DNA of 64,000 bases, taken from the NCBI GenBank assembly GCA_963739175.1, contig CAVTZH010000009.1, positions 1,488,001 through 1,552,000 of the forward strand, read 5' to 3'. Each line of letters begins with the position of its first letter. Within the stretch, counting starts at the first letter, position 1. Below the pieces are notes generated by a model that saw nothing but the letters and a program-made list of their open reading frames with translations, was not told where the DNA came from and searched no databases. A program made the translations under genes and the position numbers. This DNA is from VAZQ01 sp963739175. GTDB taxonomy: Bacteria > Pseudomonadota > Alphaproteobacteria > Rhizobiales > Xanthobacteraceae. Shown piece after piece: positions 62,726 to 64,000 of the stretch.

Positions 62726-63173
62726 ATGCGGTTGCTGACGGCCTGGGGCGCGGCGCTGTCGCTTGCGTTCGTTGCGGGCGGCTGCAGCTACCGGCTGGAA
62801 CTCGATGTTCACGCGCAAGCGTGACGCCGGTGTGGAGACCACCAGCGTTGTCGCCCCGACGACCTCGCCACGGCCGCAAACCGTCGCCGCCATGCCCCAC
62901 GATGGCGATCTCGCCGCCGCCCGGGTGGCGGTGAGCGAGGCGCTCGGCAAGAGCGGACGCGACGCCAGCGTTCCCTGGGAAGATTCCACCACCGGCGCGC
63001 GCGGCACCGTCACGCCGCTGTCGAACGCCTACAGCCTGGACGGCACCACCTGCCGCGACTTCCTGGCCAGCTACGTCCGCAACGGCACGGAGTCGTGGCT
63101 GCAGGGTGAAGCCTGCCGCGGCGTCCAGGGCCGCTGGGAGGTCCGCCAGATGCGGCCGTGGCGGCGGACCTAA
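62726..63173 (+). pseudogene. RT0821/Lpp0805-like surface lipoprotein, one frameshift
   Basis: The first frame begins MRLLTAWGAALSLAFVAGGCSYRLE, a lipoprotein signal with a lipobox-like cysteine. It breaks just after this, near 62,803; removing one base gives SMFTRKRDAGVETTSV and continues to WEDSTTGARGTVTPLSN, GTTCRDFLASYVRNGTESWLQGEACR and WEVRQMRPW, a pattern known from rickettsial and rhizobial surface proteins (glycine zipper lacking). The damage is a single base, so an assembly error is possible. Divergent from pdxH. Confidence 0.65.
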
Positions 63174-63283
63174 GGTCCGATCCATCAATATGTTGCGCGC
63201 CGCCGCGCTGCTCCCCACATTTACGCCATGAACGGACGGCTGGGGGCCAATACCCGCCATGGAGAGGCTAAGAGGGCTTAACG

Positions 63284-64000
63284 ATGCGCGACCCCTATAG
63301 CGTCTTGGGGGTGTCCAAGGGCGCCAGCGCCGCGGACATCAAGAGCGCGTATCGCAAGCTCGCCAAGAAGCTTCACCCCGACGCCAACAAGTCCGATCCC
63401 AAGGCGGCCTCGCGCTTTTCCGAGCTGAATGCCGCCTATGAGATCGTCGGCGACGACGACAAGCGCAAAGCCTTCGACCGCGGCGAGATCGACGCCGAGG
63501 GCAAGCCACGCTTCCAGGGCTTCGAAGGGTTTGGCGCCGGCCCGCGCGGCGGCGCCGGCGGCCCGTTCGGCGGTCAGGAAGGCGCGTTCGAAACCTTCAC
63601 CTGGGGCCCGGAAGGCATGCAGCGCTCGAGCGGGCGCGGCGGCGGCCGTGGCGGTGGCGGCTTCGAGGATGTGCTGCGCGACATGCTCGGCGGCGCTGCG
63701 CGTGGGCGGCGCGGCGGAGGCGGCGGTGGTGGCGACTTCCAGTTCGAGGAAGAGGAATACGCGCCGCCCGCCGGCCGCGACATCACCGCGACCGCGACCA
63801 TCACGCTCGAGGAGGCGGCCAAGGGCACGACCCGGCGCGTGCAGCTGCCGAACGGCAAGGAGCTCGAGGTGAAGGTGCCCCCCGGGCTCACCGACGGCCA
63901 GCAGATCCGGCTGAAGGGGCAGGGGCTCGCCATGGCCGGCGGCAAGGCCGGCGACGTGCTGATCACGGTGTCGATCGCGCCGCATCATCTGTTCGAGCGC
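63284..64000 (+). CDS. DnaJ-like co-chaperone (CbpA type), partial
   Basis: The frame is open to the end of the window (239 residues). The J-domain (residues 1-70) has the HPD motif in KLAKKLHPDANKSD. A Gly/Phe-rich linker of about 80 residues follows (FGAGPRGGAGGPFGG), then a DnaJ C-terminal substrate-binding domain (GRDITATATITLEEAAKGTTRRV, VKVPPGLTDGQQIRLKGQG). There is no Cys-rich zinc domain, so it is the CbpA/DjlA-like class II type that stimulates DnaK. The end lies beyond the window. Confidence 0.92.
   Translation, partial: MRDPYSVLGVSKGASAADIKSAYRKLAKKLHPDANKSDPKAASRFSELNAAYEIVGDDDKRKAFDRGEIDAEGKPRFQGFEGFGAGPRGGAGGPFGGQEGAFETFTWGPEGMQRSSGRGGGRGGGGFEDVLRDMLGGAARGRRGGGGGGGDFQFEEEEYAPPAGRDITATATITLEEAAKGTTRRVQLPNGKELEVKVPPGLTDGQQIRLKGQGLAMAGGKAGDVLITVSIAPHHLFER

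Overview
The window is 64 kb of GC-rich alphaproteobacterial chromosome, most likely from Hyphomicrobiales (Xanthobacteraceae/Nitrobacteraceae-like). The evidence is codon usage, the many periplasmic receptors of TRAP-TAXI and tripartite-tricarboxylate (Bug/TctC) type, typical rhizobial small genes (DUF1127, TIGR02301, extensin-like, a NadQ-like Nudix regulator) and characteristic rhizobial intergenic palindromes. The genus cannot be fixed from sequence alone.

Layout. 0-1.6 kb: end of a TRAP-TAXI uptake system. 1.7-3.1 kb: SleB-type cell wall hydrolase. 3.2-5.2 kb: nadC and nadA behind a strong palindromic operator. 5.4-8.0 kb: tandem MFS paralogs. 8-10.6 kb: glycosyltransferase, YhdH-like reductase, secreted protein. 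10.6-14 kb: two DUF2339 membrane genes, one frameshifted and one internally deleted. 14-18 kb: YbjN protein, NadQ-like regulator, Bug receptor. 17.9-20.5 kb: overlapping ygfZ-tag-HD-phosphatase operon. 20.6-31 kb: dihydroorotase, double-receiver response regulator, Nudix hydrolase, frameshifted YedK, Rieske-flavodoxin fusion, HerA-like ATPase, FAD-linked oxidase. 31-47.6 kb: Sua5/TsaC, tRNA-Pro, two more Bug receptors, DUF1499 protein, MSOX-type oxidase with a LysR regulator, epimerase, extensin-like protein, class III aminotransferase, L,D-transpeptidase, CorA. 61.2-64 kb: SDR, pdxH, lipoprotein, DnaJ-like chaperone.

Between 47,737 and 61,266 lies a 13.5 kb integrated element bounded by a perfect 45-bp direct repeat that duplicates the last 13 codons and stop of the SDR gene. 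It carries a tyrosine integrase at the left end, an AlpA-like regulator at the right end, a zinc-finger/Toprim/AAA primase-helicase, a DUF3102 gene, a terS-like gene, a terminase large subunit and a tightly overlapping operon of small proteins. I found no portal, capsid, protease, tail or lysis gene. It looks like a phage-satellite-like or genomic-island element. Integration, replication and regulatory genes are broken by frameshifts and one nonsense codon, while the TerL operon is nearly intact. Three small proteins downstream of TerL share a short Tyr/Trp motif, four copies in all; this is the best candidate here for something undescribed.

Caution: several ordinary host genes (yedK, a Bug receptor, DUF2339, a surface lipoprotein) also carry single-base frameshifts, each explained by a one-base insertion. 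Some disruptions may therefore be assembly errors rather than biology.
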